From positions 23,613,916 to 23,677,915 of the forward strand of contig JBBCBC010000017.1 in NCBI GenBank assembly GCA_037126765.1: a stretch of DNA of 64,000 nucleotides, written 5' to 3'. The stretch is from Stenogyne calaminthoides (Eukaryota > Streptophyta > Magnoliopsida > Lamiales > Lamiaceae). The first letter of the stretch is position 1, and each line of letters opens with the position of its first letter. The notes beneath the pieces are model-generated. The model was not told the origin of the DNA. It saw only the letters and a program-made list of their open reading frames with translations, and made no database searches. The position numbers and the translations under genes were made by a program. This document shows positions 42,691 through 55,300 of the stretch, piece after piece.

Positions 42691-45020
42691 ACTGTATATT
42701 TTAGGTTCATAGGACTCTACCTCAATAACTGTACACAAGGCAAATGATACCATATCTGTATCTCTGAACCTTAATGGTGGATGAATGGTCTTTCTCTGTC
42801 TATCTCTAGCTAACTGATAAGAGATACTCTTGTTCTTCCTCTTCTCATCCATCTGATCCATCTGCATCATTTATGTCATCAACTTGCCTTCTGATTTCTT
42901 GATGCTCCATCTCAACTTCAGAAAACCTATTCTGACTTGATGAGTCAGTAGATTTGAGAGGCATTTTACTCTCATCAAATGTAAGATCTCTACTCACAAT
43001 GCACTTTTGATTCCCAGCTTCTAAACACCACAATCGGTAACCCTTCACACCTTGAGGATAACATATGAAGACACACTTCAATGCTCTGGGCTCAAGTTTA
43101 TCTTGCTTGACATGAGCATAAGCTAAGCAACTAATCACTCTCAACCTCTTATAATCAGCTGGATGTCCTGACCACATATTTTCTGGAGTTTTGAACTTCA
43201 ATGTTGTTGATGGACTTCTGTTAATAAGATAGGCTACTATAGTAACAATTTCTCCCCAAAATGACTTTGCAAGTCCAAAACTACTCAACATGCATCTCAC
43301 TCTTTCAAGCAAAGTTTGATTCATTCTCTCAGCAAATCCATTATGCTGGGGTGTACATGGTACTGTCCTATGCCTCACTATACCTCTCTCTTTGTAGAAA
43401 CTGTTGAATTCTTCAGAGAGATATTCAAGTCCATTGTCAGTTCTTAGATGCTTAAGCTTCTTCCCACTGATATTCTCAACTTCTGTAAGCCAATCCTTAA
43501 ACTTGACAAATGCATCAGACTTAGACTTAAGAATGTAAATCCAAAGTTTCCTAGAGTAATCATCAATGATGGATATGAAGTATCTGCCACAATTCTTAGT
43601 AGTATTCTTAGCTGGTCCCCACAAATCTGAATGAGCATACTCAAGAACTTCCTTAGTAATATGAGTACTAGTACCAAATCTTAATCTCTTAGCCTTTCCA
43701 TAGATGCATTGTTCACAAATATCAAGCTTAGAGACTTTATCACCACATAATAGATTTTGCTTAGCTAATTCCTGTAAGCCTCTCTCACTCACATGAGCTA
43801 ACCTCTTATGCCACAATTCAGTATTTTCCGTACTCTTAGAAACATTAGAATGACCCATCACAGCACTTCCAACAAGAAAATACAAAGCATTCCTTTTTTC
43901 ACCCTTCAATACCACATTAGCTCCTCTAGTAACACTCAGCTCACCCTTTTCAGACTCAAACTTGTACCCCATTGAGTCTAACATACCAAGAGAAATAAGA
44001 TTTCTTCTGAGTTCAGGGACATACCTCTCATTTCTGAGAATTCTTGTAACTCCACCAAACATCTTAATATTAACAGATCCAGTGCCTTTGACTCTATAGG
44101 TCTGATCATTCCCTAACAAAACTGAACCACCTCTCTGATACTTGAAATCTTGAAACCATTCTCTGATTGGACTCATATGAAATGAACATCCTGAATCAAG
44201 AACCCAATCTGTACTGATCTCTGAAGATGTAACATGCAAAGCTTCTGCAGATTCATAGCCATTATCATCCATCTTGGCTTCTGTCTGATTTGCTTGATCC
44301 TGAGGTTTAGCTGGTGTTGCAGCTTGATCTTTGTTCTTGAGGGCCTTCCATTTAGCACAATCTTTCTTGAAATGATCTGGTTCATGACAGTGAAAACACT
44401 TCCTGTTATGACTTTCACCTCCTTCTCCAGATTTCTTCTGAGATTTCTTATTTCCCTGAGCTCCACCAGATTTCTTGTCTTTGAACTTCTTCTTGTGATT
44501 GTTGTTCTTCACAGATAGCCTTTCACCTATTAAAGTTTGACTCACTCCACTGGACTTCTGCAGTTCTTTGGATTTCAGTGCAATCTGCACATCCTCTAGA
44601 GTTAGAGTATCTTGCCTTCCAAATAGAATTGTATCCTTGAAATTCTCATAGGACTTTGGAAGAGCATTTAACAGGATCAAGGCTTGATCCTCTCCTGCTA
44701 ACTTGGTGTCTATATTTTCCAGATCATCCAAGATTTTGTTGAATTCATCAAGTTGATCTAACACAGGCTTTTCATTAGTCATCTTGAATGCATAAAGCTT
44801 TTATTTCATGTACAACCTGTTAGCCAGAGTTTTCACCATGTACAAGCTTTCCAGCTTCTTCCATACACCCCTAGCAGTTGTTTCCTTAGAAACCTCCCTC
44901 AAAGCTTTATCCCCCAAACACAGAATGATGGTGCTATGGGTCTTCTCATGTAGATCTGCAATTTTCTCTTTCTCTTCAGCTTTAGAACCAGATGAAACTT
45001 CAGTTGCATCCTTTAGAGCA
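42691..45020 (-). pseudogene. Tork-like copia fragment E: gag end, protease, integrase
   Basis: The minus-strand open stretch 44782-42845 (645 codons) is a well-preserved polyprotein segment. It contains the end of capsid (DEFNKILDDLENIDTKL), a zinc knuckle (CFHCHEPDHFKKDC), the protease site DSGC near 44185-44196, the integrase finger (LWHKRLAHVSERG, CEQCIYGKAK) and the catalytic triad in YAHSDLWGP, LRTDNGLEYLS and GFAERMNQTLLER. Upstream gag continues to 45020 past a TAA at 44801-44803. Downstream, after a frameshift near 42850, the chain to RT (IHPPLRFRDTDMVSFAL) runs to about 42691, where it joins the SIRE gag of C. No LTR, RT or RNase H is attached. The resemblance to Tnt1/Tork-type elements is from general knowledge. 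Confidence 0.88.
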
Positions 45021-45179
45021 TGTTGGGAGATGAATTTAATAAAATATATATGATTTTGATTAAGATCCCAAAACCCCTGAGCATGACATGTTCAGAATAA
45101 TCTTGATAGTTGAGTCAGGATTCAGTTTTAGAGTATTCAGGATGTTATCTGCAAAATGTATAGTCGTGATATAGATCGA

Positions 45180-45560
45180 GATAGGTTCAAGACCAAGAAC
45201 TCAAGATAAGCAGAGAAAACCGGTTTTCAAGATGAAACCAAGTTTCAAGACTCAAGAGAAACTAAGAATCAAGACTCAAAGAGAAATCGAGATCTCAAGA
45301 CTCAAAATGAGAAATCGAGAATCAAGACTAAAAGCAGAAATCGAGAATATCAAGACTCAAGATCTAAATCAATAATCAAGACTCAAAGATGAAGACTCAA
45401 TATATCACCAAGATAACTATAAAGACTCAAGACTCAAGACTCGTAAGACCCTGAAGACTCAGAAGACTCTGAAGACGCAAGACCAAGACCGAGAATTGAA
45501 GATCAAGAATATCAAGGCACAAGAATTATCAAGACTTCCAAAGAATATATCAATGCTCAA
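45180..45560 (+). repeat. AAGACTCAAGA-type repeat array in U3 of G
   Basis: Imperfect short repeats (CAAGACTCAAGA, GAAATCGAGA) span roughly 380 bp. Counterparts in reverse orientation lie in the F LTRs at about 51405-51680 and 60930-61240. Confidence 0.8.
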
Positions 45561-46015
45561 AGATAAACCTCAATGTTCCGAGGCATCAATATATCTATCC
45601 AAGGATGTAATATCGAGAAGATCACGATTCCTTAGAAAAATAGATATTTGCCAAGACATTCAAATGCGCATAAAAAGGAACTAAGTCGAAGTGTTGTTAA
45701 GGTTATATCAACTCAGAGTTTGTAACCAAAAGAGCCGTTGAAGGTGTCTACCTTTAACGGAGACAAAAAGTCAAAAAGAGGAAGAGAACATCATGCCATC
45801 TTGACATCGACAAAGGTGGTCGTTTGAAAAAGATGTCAGATGTACAAAAGTTCCAGACTGCAAAAAGTGAAGACCGGCTACATGAAAGGCTATTGCCTAA
45901 AACGTGTTAGGGAGTTTCAAACCCTAAATATAGCCGTTCCTCACACACCATAAGAGAAAACTCACGAAGCTATCTCTCCAATTGATAGTTTTCAAGAGTG
46001 ACCTTGGTGTATGCC

Positions 46016-46023
46016 TATAAATA
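46016..46023 (+). promoter_or_regulatory. TATA box in LTR of element G
   Basis: TATAAATA lies within the GCCTATAAATACTGGTGACC context, which is also found in the C LTR (minus strand, near 30105-30120). Confidence 0.6.
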
Positions 46024-47130
46024 CTGGTGACCCTCTACATTGTAAGGTTACGGGAAATTTATACGCAACTCAAGAGCTCAAACTTATTCTTGCAAAAGTT
46101 AAAGCACTCGAAAAACTTAGAATTTCCCAAGTGCTTCTATATTGAAGAGAGCTCACTAAACTAAGCCTAGCTTGATAGACATATCCAAAGCTTAGTCGAG
46201 ATATCCTAACCCTTTGCATTGTGCTTCATTGTAAAGGATATCTCATCCTAGTTGGAAACCAATCGAGAAACCCCAAACCCTTGAGAAGGTAGTTGGAGTG
46301 TGTTTGTTGGTGAGAAGAGTTGTAAAGAGTTAGTAAACTACACGGAGTAGTCAGAAAACTCTAGAGGTGAAGTTAGTAAGCTACAGGGGTAGTCTGAAAG
46401 CTTGTTTGTGTTTGAGTAAGTAAACTATGGAGGTAGTCAGAAAGCTCAAGGTCGGGTTGAGTAAGTAAACTACGTGGAGTAGTCGAAAGCTCGGGGCGAG
46501 TTGAGTAAATAAACTACGCGAGGTAGTCAGAAAGCTCAGAAGTGATTAGTGAATTTCTCTGAGGATCAGAGAGAGTGGATGTAGGAGCTTGAGTCTCTGA
46601 ACCACTATAATTGTTGTGTTGTTTATTGCTTTCCTTATCTGTGCTTAACTGTTGCATTGACTTGTTTTTGAAAGCATACTTTTCACGGATAATCAGTTGG
46701 AATCAATCCACTAAAGTTGCATAACTGAATCACAACCTAATCACTATTTCATAAAGGGAAGGTTTTCAGCAAAGCTTAAAACGAGTATAAAACTAAGGGC
46801 CAACCATTCAAGACGACGACTGAGTAGCTAGAACAGATAGTTACCAAACTGAACGTACTCTTCTGAGGGTTCAGTAAGTTAGTTATCTGATCCAAGCAAC
46901 TCAGGATCTCTGACACTCAGGACTCAATTGGGATTATCTGAGGTATCTGAAAGCGTTTCGGGATCACTTGTCTCGATGAGACTTTGACTCGAGCGATCTG
47001 TCTTTCTTCCGAACCTAATCTTGAGGATTATCGACCCAAGTGACCTCGATGAAAAAAAAGTTTTAAAAACATTTGAACACGTGTATTCCCCCATACACGT
47101 GTAAGACTTCGTTTTGCAAGGACCAACAAG

Positions 47131-47142
47131 TGGTATCGGAGC
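47131..47142 (+). other. Primer-binding site of element G
   Basis: TGGTATCGGAGC, two bases after the LTR, matches the initiator-tRNA-Met site TGGTATCAGAGC except for CAG read as CGG. The F copy is a perfect match. Confidence 0.85.
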
Positions 47143-47265
47143 GGTGGTTCAACTTGACCACCTGCTTTGTTGACCAAAGTTTTATTTTCAAAAAAAAAAT
47201 ACTTGTGGTCTATCTGAACTGATCTTATTTGCTGAATTTTTTTCTTTTCAAATGATCAGATAAAA

Positions 47266-49686
47266 ATGTCTTCTAAAAAACTTCCCATGTTCTCAGTAGA
47301 GAACTATGATTTATGGAGACTGAGAATGCAGGCTCACCTATATTCCAAACATGAGCGTATGTGGAGAGTGGTCTCTCAAGGACCATTCCAATTTCTTTGT
47401 GGTGAATCCCAAAGGAATGAAGATGAGAGAATTGATCCTAGAAAGCGAATTTCCTAAGTCGATGACCAACTGACTCTGAGGAGAGAAAGTTAGTCAATCT
47501 AGACTACATTGCAAAAGACACACTATACAGTAAAATTGATGATGGTGTGATGGGAATGATCTCTCACTGTAATACTGCTAAAGAGATTTGGGATACACTA
47601 GTTGTAATGTGCCAAGGCACAGATCATATAAAAGAAAACAAACTTTCAAAGGCAATTGGAAAGTTTGATAGTTTTGAAAATGGATGATGGTGAATCAATA
47701 GACAAATTGGAAGTCGATTCACTAAAGATCATGAATGATCTAAATGCACTTGGAAAGAAATATCCACAAAGAGAAGTTGCATGGAAAATTCTTAGAGGTC
47801 TTTCTAAGAAATGGGATATTCATGCAAAGGTGATTGAAAACACCAAGAACATTAATTCAATGCCATACCAACAAGTCTTCTCTCTCGAAATTTGGCCTAT
47901 GAATTTGTAATTGATAAGAAATCCAAAAGGTCGACAAAGAAAGATGATTCATCATCTAGTAAGAATGTGGCTTTAAAAAGCCAAAGATAAAACACAATAA
48001 AACTAGAGAGTCCGAGAACCCCATGCCAAAAAATCGGGATGAGCTTGAGGAAAAGCTAAAGATCGCTTGGCAAGGAGGTTTGACAGACTTAATAATAGAT
48101 TGGGAAAAATACAAAAACTATTACAGAACAACAGTACCGAAGAAACCGAGAGGACAGATCAACTGAGAAGAAGAAGGACCTGAAAACTGAGGGGATCTTC
48201 ATCCAAGAGGAAGGACTCCAAGTCCAAAGAAGAAAGTGATCAGGATGATGATACCAACAGATGTTATAATTGCCAAAAGAAAGGACACTTCAAGTATGAT
48301 TGTCCAGATTTGAGTGCTAAGAAGAGAAGAGAAAGCCAAGCTAAAAGAGACAAGATGTTCTCTAGCAAAAAGGCCATGGTTGCAGAAGAAGAACATTCTA
48401 CGAGGAGGATCTAGCTCTTCGGATGAGATATTCTCGACCCGATGAAAGTGATGACATTTGTCTGATGGCCATTGAGGAGGTAAACTCTTCTTTCTCTATT
48501 GTTGCTCCTACACTAGCACAAGAGTTTTCAAGTTCCACTGAAAACAGTCATTTTGACCTGTTGGATTCTTTTGAGAATCTGATGAAGGACTATGTTGTTT
48601 TATAAGAACTGCTAAATAGAACTCAAGAGCAGAATAAGGAACTGAAAGCTGAAAATCTAAAATGGAAAGACTCTAGCAAATCTTTCAAATCACTTCTCAA
48701 TTAATGGGAGCTACTCTTGATGAACCGGATGTTACGAAAGTACAACTCTCGAGAAAAAAAGAAGTTGATATTGACCCTAACCCGAAAGCTAGAAATCCAC
48801 CCAAGAGATTCAAATAATCGGACTAAGTTCAATGACCTCTCGAGAAGCATGAAACTCTACAGAATCGTGAGGATAGTCTTGCATGAAGAAGTTAACTCTA
48901 TTGAATAATGCATCTAATGTAATAGATGAAATTCAGAGTTACCAGAGAGATCTGTGACTATAAAATCTGGATTGGGATACATTCGAGGGGAACCTCACAA
49001 GGTCATCTGAATCTTTTGCATCAAGTAGCAAGAAGACAATCTTTGTAAAACCAAATGGCACCTACACTTCAAAGTCAAGTAATGCCCAAGGTTGTGGACA
49101 AGGGAAAAGGACCTATGGTCTCAGTAAAACTGAATGATCAGGTACGGAAAGCCCAAACCTCAGGTGAAGGCTAGAAAACCTGAGCACTCAGTTGGAAAAT
49201 TTCAGGCAAGTACTTCAAAGCCTCAGGCTAAGATTGCAAACCTGAAAGGATCCACACTGAACCATCAGAGGAATCTTTGGAAGAGAAACACTTTCGAGAG
49301 AGACATTCTCAACCCAAGAGACCAAGTCCTCGATATCTTTGAAAAGACCCAGATTTCAAAAGATGAGACAACCTGAACCCCACTTGCCTAAGGGTAAAGG
49401 TTACCTAAACCCGAGTCATCAAAGATTTAGACCGGCTGCACAAAAGCCTAAGCATCTGAACAAAAGGCCTGAACCAAAGAAGAATTCAAAAGCCCATGTT
49501 CATGCTAAAGCTAGCACACATACACAGAAGACTGCTAAGGCACCCAGAGTAGTGAATGTGTATGTTGATGTTTATGGAAGACAAATTAGCCACTCTAAAG
49601 TGATTAGAGTTGTTAGGCAGATTTGGATTCCTAAAGGTACAGCTAACCGGATAGGACCCTATACCAATTGGGTACCACAGATCTAA
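47266..49686 (+). pseudogene. gag: gag of element G
   Basis: The start ATG at 47266 gives MSSKKLPMFSVENYDLWRLR, a good SIRE Gag N-terminus. The capsid region (GESIDKLEVDSLKIMNDLNA, RGLSKKWDIHAKVIENTKNI) is followed by the CCHC zinc knuckle at 48262-48303 (CYNCQKKGHFKYDC), an acidic/Ser tract, a coiled-coil-like stretch and the Pro/Gln/Lys-rich tail ending YTNWVPQI with TAA at 49684-49686. As read there are about eight frame changes, almost all at places where C or F has CAG or CTG and G has CG. If those are consensus errors the real gene could be much more intact. The start and end are conserved with F. Confidence 0.82.
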
Positions 49687-49832
49687 TCTGTTTTTCAGGA
49701 AAACAGAAAAGGGCACTGAACTGAATGAAGATATCAATAGCCCTGTTGAAAGAAGATCTGAGATGTCATTGTTGGAAGATGAATCTCCTTCATGGACTTC
49801 AAGAGAAATCAAGCTGAAGAAGGAACTTCATT
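49687..49832 (+). other. Post-gag remnant of element G
   Basis: It begins with the CTGTTTTTCAG motif, then matches the first residues of the pol frame (KGTELNED). From there it departs from element C into a short segment (RRSEMSLLEDESPSW and onward) also present in F. It ends at 49832 with GGAACTTCAT where F's broken LTR begins. In F this same point is followed by the last codons of pol. Confidence 0.7.
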
Positions 49833-51883
49833 AGAGTCTAACACGTGTATGGGGGGGGGGAATACACGTGTTCAGTGATTTTAAAACTTTTTTTTCTTCG
49901 AGGTCACTTGGGTCGATAATCCTCAAGATTAGGTTACGAGAAGCACGATCGCTCTGAGTCAAAGTCTCATCGAGATGATCCCGAAATTCTTTTCGGATAC
50001 CTCGGATAATCCCAATCCAAATCGAAAGTGTCGAGATCCCGAGTTGCTTGGATCGATAACTAGCTTCTTCAATCCTCGGAAGAGAGTTCGGTTTGATAAC
50101 TATCTGTTCTAGCTACTCGATCGTCTTGAAATGGTTGGCCCTTAGTTTATACTCGTTTTAAGCTTTCTTTGAAAAACCTTCCCTTTATGAAATAGTGATT
50201 AGGCCGTGATTCACTTATGCAACTTCATGGATTGATTCCAACTGAATATCGATGAAAAAAGTATGCTTTCAAAATCAAGTCAATGCAAACGATTAAGCCT
50301 GAGATAAGGAAAGCAATAAAGAACACAACAGATTATAGTGGTTCGAGAGACTCAAGCTCCTCGTCCACTCTCCCGACTCTTGAGAGAAATTCACTATCAA
50401 CTTTAAAGCTTTACGACTACCTCGTAGTTTACTTACTCAACTCGCCCTGAGTTTTTTTTACTCCACGTGGTTTACTTACTCAACCCGACCTTGAGTTTTC
50501 TGACTACCTCCGTAGTTTACTTACTCAATCACACACAAACTTTCAGACTACCCCTGTAGCTTACTAACTTCTCCTCTAGAGTTTTCTGACTACTCCGCGT
50601 AGTTTACTAACTCTTTACAACTCTACTCACCAACAAACACACTCCAACTACCTTCTCAAGGGTTTGGGGTTTCTCGGTTGGTTTCAACTAGGATGAGATA
50701 TCCTTTACAATGAAGCACAATGCAAAGGGTTAGGATATCTCGACTAAGCTTTGGATAAATCTTATCAAGCTAGGCTTAGTAAAGTGAGCTCTCTTCAATA
50801 TAGAAGCACTTGGGAAATTCAAGGTATTTCGAGTGCTTTAACTTTTGCAAGAATAAGTTTGAGCTCTTGAGTTATGTATAAATTTCCGTAACCTTACAAA
50901 GTAGAGGGTCACCAAGATTTATAGGCATACACCAAGGTTACTCTTGAAAACTATCCGTTGGAGAGATAGCCGTGAGTTCCCTCTTATGGTGTGTGAGAAA
51001 CGGCTATATTTAGGGTTTGAAACTCCCTAACACATTTTAGGCAATAGCCTTTCATGTAGCCGGTCTTCACTTTTTTGCGATCTGAACTTTCGTTACATCG
51101 ACATCTTTTTTTTTTTCTTTCACCTTTGTCGATATGGTACATTGTCGTCTTTTTCTTTTTGACTTTTGTCTCCGGTTAAAGGTAGACACCTTCAACGGCT
51201 CTTTTTTGGTTACAAACTCGAGTTTTGATATAACCTTAACAACACTTGACTTAGTTCCTTTTATGCGCATTTGAATATCTTGGCAATATCTAACTTTCTA
51301 AGGCATTGCGTTTCTCTCGATGTTGCATCCTTGAGGATAGATATATTGATGCCTCGGAACATTCGAGTTCATCTTGAGCATTGATGCATTCTTGAGTCTT
51401 GATAATTCTTTGTGCTTCGATATTCTTGATCTTGATTTCTCGGTCTTGATCTTGCGTCTTGAGTCTTCTCGGTCTTGAGTCTTACGAGTCTTGATTTATC
51501 TTGGTGATATCTTTGAGTCTTCATCTTTGAGTCTTGATTCTTAGTTTCATCTTGAGTCTTGATATCTCTCGTTTTTCATCTTTGAGTCTTGAGACTTGAT
51601 TTCATCTTGAAACTTGATATCTCGGTTTTCATCTTGAGTCTTGAGAGACTTCGATTTCATCTTTGAAACTTCAGTTTCTTCAGAAACATACTGAGTTCTT
51701 CAGAGTCTTCAGAACCTATCCTGATCTATATCTGCTGACTATACATTTCGCAGATAACATCCTGAATACTCTTAAAACTGAATCCTGACTCAACTATCAA
51801 GATCATTCTGAACATGTCATACTTAGGGGTTTTGGGATCTTAATCAAAATCATATAATCTTTTATTAAATTCATCTCCCAACA
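49833..51883 (-). repeat. 3' LTR of element F (2,051 bp, outer end truncated)
   Basis: On the plus strand it starts within the GAGTCTAACACGTG segment and ends TCATCTCCCAACA at 51883. It contains the G-box/G-run structure at 49841-49871 and the U3 repeat array at about 51405-51680. It aligns with 59366-61447. Confidence 0.9.
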
Positions 51884-51901
51884 ATTTCCCCCTTTTTGAT
51901 G
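51884..51901 (-). other. Polypurine tract of element F
   Basis: On the minus strand ATCAAAAAGGGGGAAAT directly precedes the TGTTGGGAG start of the 3' LTR. Confidence 0.85.
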
Positions 51902-52365
51902 ATGCCAAAACCTATCTTGTTACAAACATATAACCTATACTCAGGTTTCAGTTTATCTTATTACAAGATTGGTTCCTGAACAGAGAATCTCCCAACAATT
52001 TCTTTTTAAGAAGGGAATCACTTTAAATAAAAAATCTCTCAACAATTTAAATCATTCAACAGATTTCTTCAGTAATGAATCTTTCTTAAATAGATCATTA
52101 CCAAATACTTGAGCAATTTTTCCCATATCATCATACAATCAGTTTAGAGACATACATTCAGCATATCCAAATAAAGACATGTAAATAAGATAATGAGATA
52201 TTATCTTTTGAGCATAATGATAAATCTTCACTGATGATAAGTATACCATTACAGATTACAATGAATTTATCAAACAAAATCAAAAAGACAAAATTTAAAG
52301 AATACAAAATCTTCTGAGTCTTTCAGTCTTTAGTCTTCAGATTTGGCTCTTCAGTTTTCTGCTCT
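51902..52365. other. Interval between 3' ORF and polypurine tract in F
   Basis: About 460 bp, AT-rich, no gene seen. The TCTCCCAACAATTT stretch at 51985-52000 resembles the LTR/polypurine junction, suggesting a small duplication of that junction inside the element. Confidence 0.5.
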
Positions 52366-55300
52366 TTAGTTTGCTTCATTCTCGACTTCATCAGTGGGCA
52401 CTTCCAGATAAAACATTCCGAAGAATCTCTTCTTCAGCTCATTTCTTTCCTTGATGATGTCTGGACTATTTCCAGTTAGGCCCAACTGACCAGCGTACTG
52501 AGCAATTTCTTGCGTAATGGCCTTCTCATTTACCAAGCCATTACCAAGTCTCGGAGGAGGATAGGAATATGGACCGGGGGCTACAATCTGTACTCCACCT
52601 TCATCCGCAAGGTTAATCCAGCTTTGTAGATACTTTGGATAAAAGGTGAGAAGATATTCAATGAAAGCTTCGTTCTGATCTGAGCCTTCCCCTCTCCATT
52701 CCCTGAGAACATCGTAATTGAACCAGAAGGTTCTCTTCACTTCTTCCCACATGTCGTTGAGTTTAATGGGCATCCATTTATCAACGTGGGGCCATTTCAG
52801 CGCTTTAGATGTTCCTTTCCTCTTGCTCGCAAACTTCCTGAAGTCACTCCTTCGCTTCTGCTCTTCGTCTATCTTTTTTCTGATCACAGACGCTCCTGAG
52901 ACCGAAGCAGCAGCTTTCTTAGCTTGTTCTTTTTGAAGTGTCTTCAGAGCATCTCTGGTGTTGAAGACTTTCTTCTGAGGTTGAGACTCAGATTCTTCTG
53001 CATCTTCATCATCCATAATCAACTTTCTCTGGATTGGCTTAGAAGCCTTCGCACGCTTGCTTACAGGTTGAACAACGCCCAAGGCTTTCCTCTTCATAGG
53101 CAGTTCAGCACCAGCCTGGCTTGTTCCAACCTTAGTTCTAGCACTCAGTTTCTCTCTTGCAACCTCAAGTTTGGTTTGCTCAGAAACTCGAGTGTAGATG
53201 GGCTTCTCCACCTGAGCGAATTTCAATTTCTCAGTAGCTTCGACTTCTTTTAAGGCTTTGGCAAGATTGTACATTTCAGCATCTTTCTGAGCCTTCTTCT
53301 CCAAAGTACGTGCCATGAACTTCCTGAGGTCTTCACCTTCCTTTTCCCCCTTCTTGGCACCGTAATTTGGAAGAAGTCTGGAGAGAGCTGTGTCCATGTG
53401 ATACTGCTCTTTGCTCACACAGCGGATCTCTCCTGCTAACTGATCTTGCTCATCTTCCATTCTCCTAATGTGGTTCTTAGCCACAGACAGTTCTTCAGAT
53501 ATGTGGGTAAACTGGCCAGAGAGTGAATCTTTAAGCATCTCTGTCATCTTGGTCATGAGCACTGAGCTCATTTCCTCAACAGCAGATTTGATCAGCACCT
53601 CATTTTTCTCTGTCAGTTTCACCTCTAGAAATTCAGTCGACTCCTGGTGCTTCTGTTTCATTTCAGCACTTAACTCTGCGTTGACTCCCTCCAGCTTTTC
53701 ATTCAGTTTTTCTTCCATGGAGGTCATCTGAGTGGTCAGAGTGTTTTGTATCTGCACCAGTTCTGAAGAATGGCTAAGACCTTCCATTGTCTGAACTTGA
53801 TTGGCCAACGTTGCTTCCATTTGAGCAAGTTTGATCGACATTGGCTCAATCTTCTCAAGTTTCTCCATTACGGGAGTGAGATCAATCTCAGCAGCCTTCT
53901 GCGCCTTCTGTGTTTGATCATCCTGAGCTCCAGCTTCATCCTGAGCTCCGGTCTCCAATTGAGCCTCAGTCTGATTATCAGACATTTCAGAATTAAAGAT
54001 AGTACTTTCAGTAACTTTGGCATAAATTTTAATAGTGCCAAAAGGTACCTGAAGAGTGCTAGCTTCAGTCTGAGGTTGATTAGCAACAGAAGTCTCTTTT
54101 TCCATTTGAGACTGATCCTCAGCATCTCCCTGTTGGTCCCCATCTCCATCTTTGGATTTGTCTCCGCTGCTCGGGGCACCAACTTCAGTTGCTTTCTTCT
54201 CAGCTAGCTTCCTCTGAACCAGCTCATCAAAATCGGAATTTTTCATCCTGAGCTTTGTCCTTCTGAACCCTGAGAAGTCGGTCAGGAAGGCGGTCTCCTC
54301 ATTCCACGGTCTTCCCTCTCGAATGCGGCAATATCAAGCATCTCGGGAAGAGTATGATTGAGGATATACTGTTTATAAATCCTTAATCAAGAAAATATCT
54401 TGCGAGTTAGGGTATGAGCTTTGAGGAGGGTAGCGGTCAGGGATGAACCGTTCCCCCTTGCTCCTCCACTTTCGCCTTCTTGACCTCGCCCTTCTTCCAT
54501 CTCGGGCTCTCTGGTTCGTGAGGCTTACGCTAAGGGATCAAGCGATAGATCCTCGGGAGCTCATCGAGTACATTTTGCTCCTGAGCCTCGGTAGTATCTG
54601 AAGCTTGTGCATTCAGTCCTCGGTTTGCATCTGAGTGGGTTAAAGGCCTGGTGGCATTTCCTCGATATAGTCCGAGTTGGCTCGTCGATCGAGCCTGCAC
54701 ATCCGAGGTAGGCATCTCGAGGTCTGAGCTCCTTTAAAAATTTCTGAAAATTTTATCTGAAATCGATGATGTCTCCGAGCACCTCGGAAGAAGACTTGCT
54801 CCTCGATCCGATCCTGTGTCCTAGAGATAACTGAGCCAAAGACTTGTAATGGTGAACTCGAAAGCGATTTGGCCCTCGGGTTGTCTCTCCTCCGAAATCA
54901 TCAAGCTACCTTCCGTCGGTGAGAACCACCAATCTTCAAGGCTTTGGGGCAAGGTCCTTCCTTCATCGGTTTTGCTCCTTGCTCCAATTTTGCCTCCAAT
55001 GTAACCTTCCCCCACGGTTTGTTGGGTCTCTTTCTCCCGCAATTGGTGATTCTACCTTCTTTTCTCTTTTTCCCTCAGATGGCACCTTTCTTCATAGCAA
55101 TAGGCTTGAAGAGAATTTTGGATTTAGGGAATGGGGTCGAATTGGCGAAGATATCCTCTTCCTCTCTGCACATCTCCAAAATATAGGCAATTTTGGTGGC
55201 ATGGTGAATCTTACCTTTCATCGTGATTTCCCCATTGACTCTTTTTATGACCTTGGCTTGCTCCGACACCATCTGGACTAAGAATTCCAGCCAGTTGAAG

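Larger units (their letters stand above)
29049..42691 (-). mobile_element. SIRE-type copia element C (5' LTR lost)
   Basis: Reading on the minus strand: gag (42691 to 38775), pol (38762 to 35316), a long extra ORF (34699 to 31083), polypurine tract and 3' LTR (30837 to 29049). Copia pol order plus a large ORF between pol and the 3' LTR is the SIRE/Maximus layout. The 5' LTR, primer site and first part of gag are missing: gag joins fragment E at about 42691. A foreign solo LTR interrupts gag. The element contains many stops and frameshifts. Confidence 0.88.
38775..42691 (-). pseudogene. gag: gag of SIRE-type element C, split by a solo LTR
   Basis: The capsid part runs from about 42691 to 42622 and then, across the inserted solo LTR, from 40950 to 40425 (KENKLSVAIAKFDSFEMKDG, RGLSKKWDIHAVVIGNTKN). 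It continues to 39327 with ARRFERLNSRYEKYKKYYKN and a CCHC zinc knuckle at 40149-40190 (CYNCQKKGHFKYDC), then an acidic Glu/Ser tract and a Leu/Glu-rich segment likely to form a coiled coil. The Pro/Gln/Lys-rich C-terminal part (39326-38775) ends GRQISHSKLIRVIRQIW... and a TGA at 38775-38777. Interruptions are a TAG at about 40420, a frameshift near 39327 and a TAG near 39040. The first roughly 60 codons are missing at the E junction. Confidence 0.85.
45021..47128 (+). repeat. 5' LTR of element G (2,108 bp)
   Basis: Begins TGTTGGGAGATGAATTTAAT and ends GGACCAACA, followed by a primer site. TATA box at 46016-46023. The U3 at 45180-45560 is packed with AAGACTCAAGA-type repeats. The inverted CACGTG structure is at 47077-47102. 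It aligns along its full length with both LTRs of F. Confidence 0.93.
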
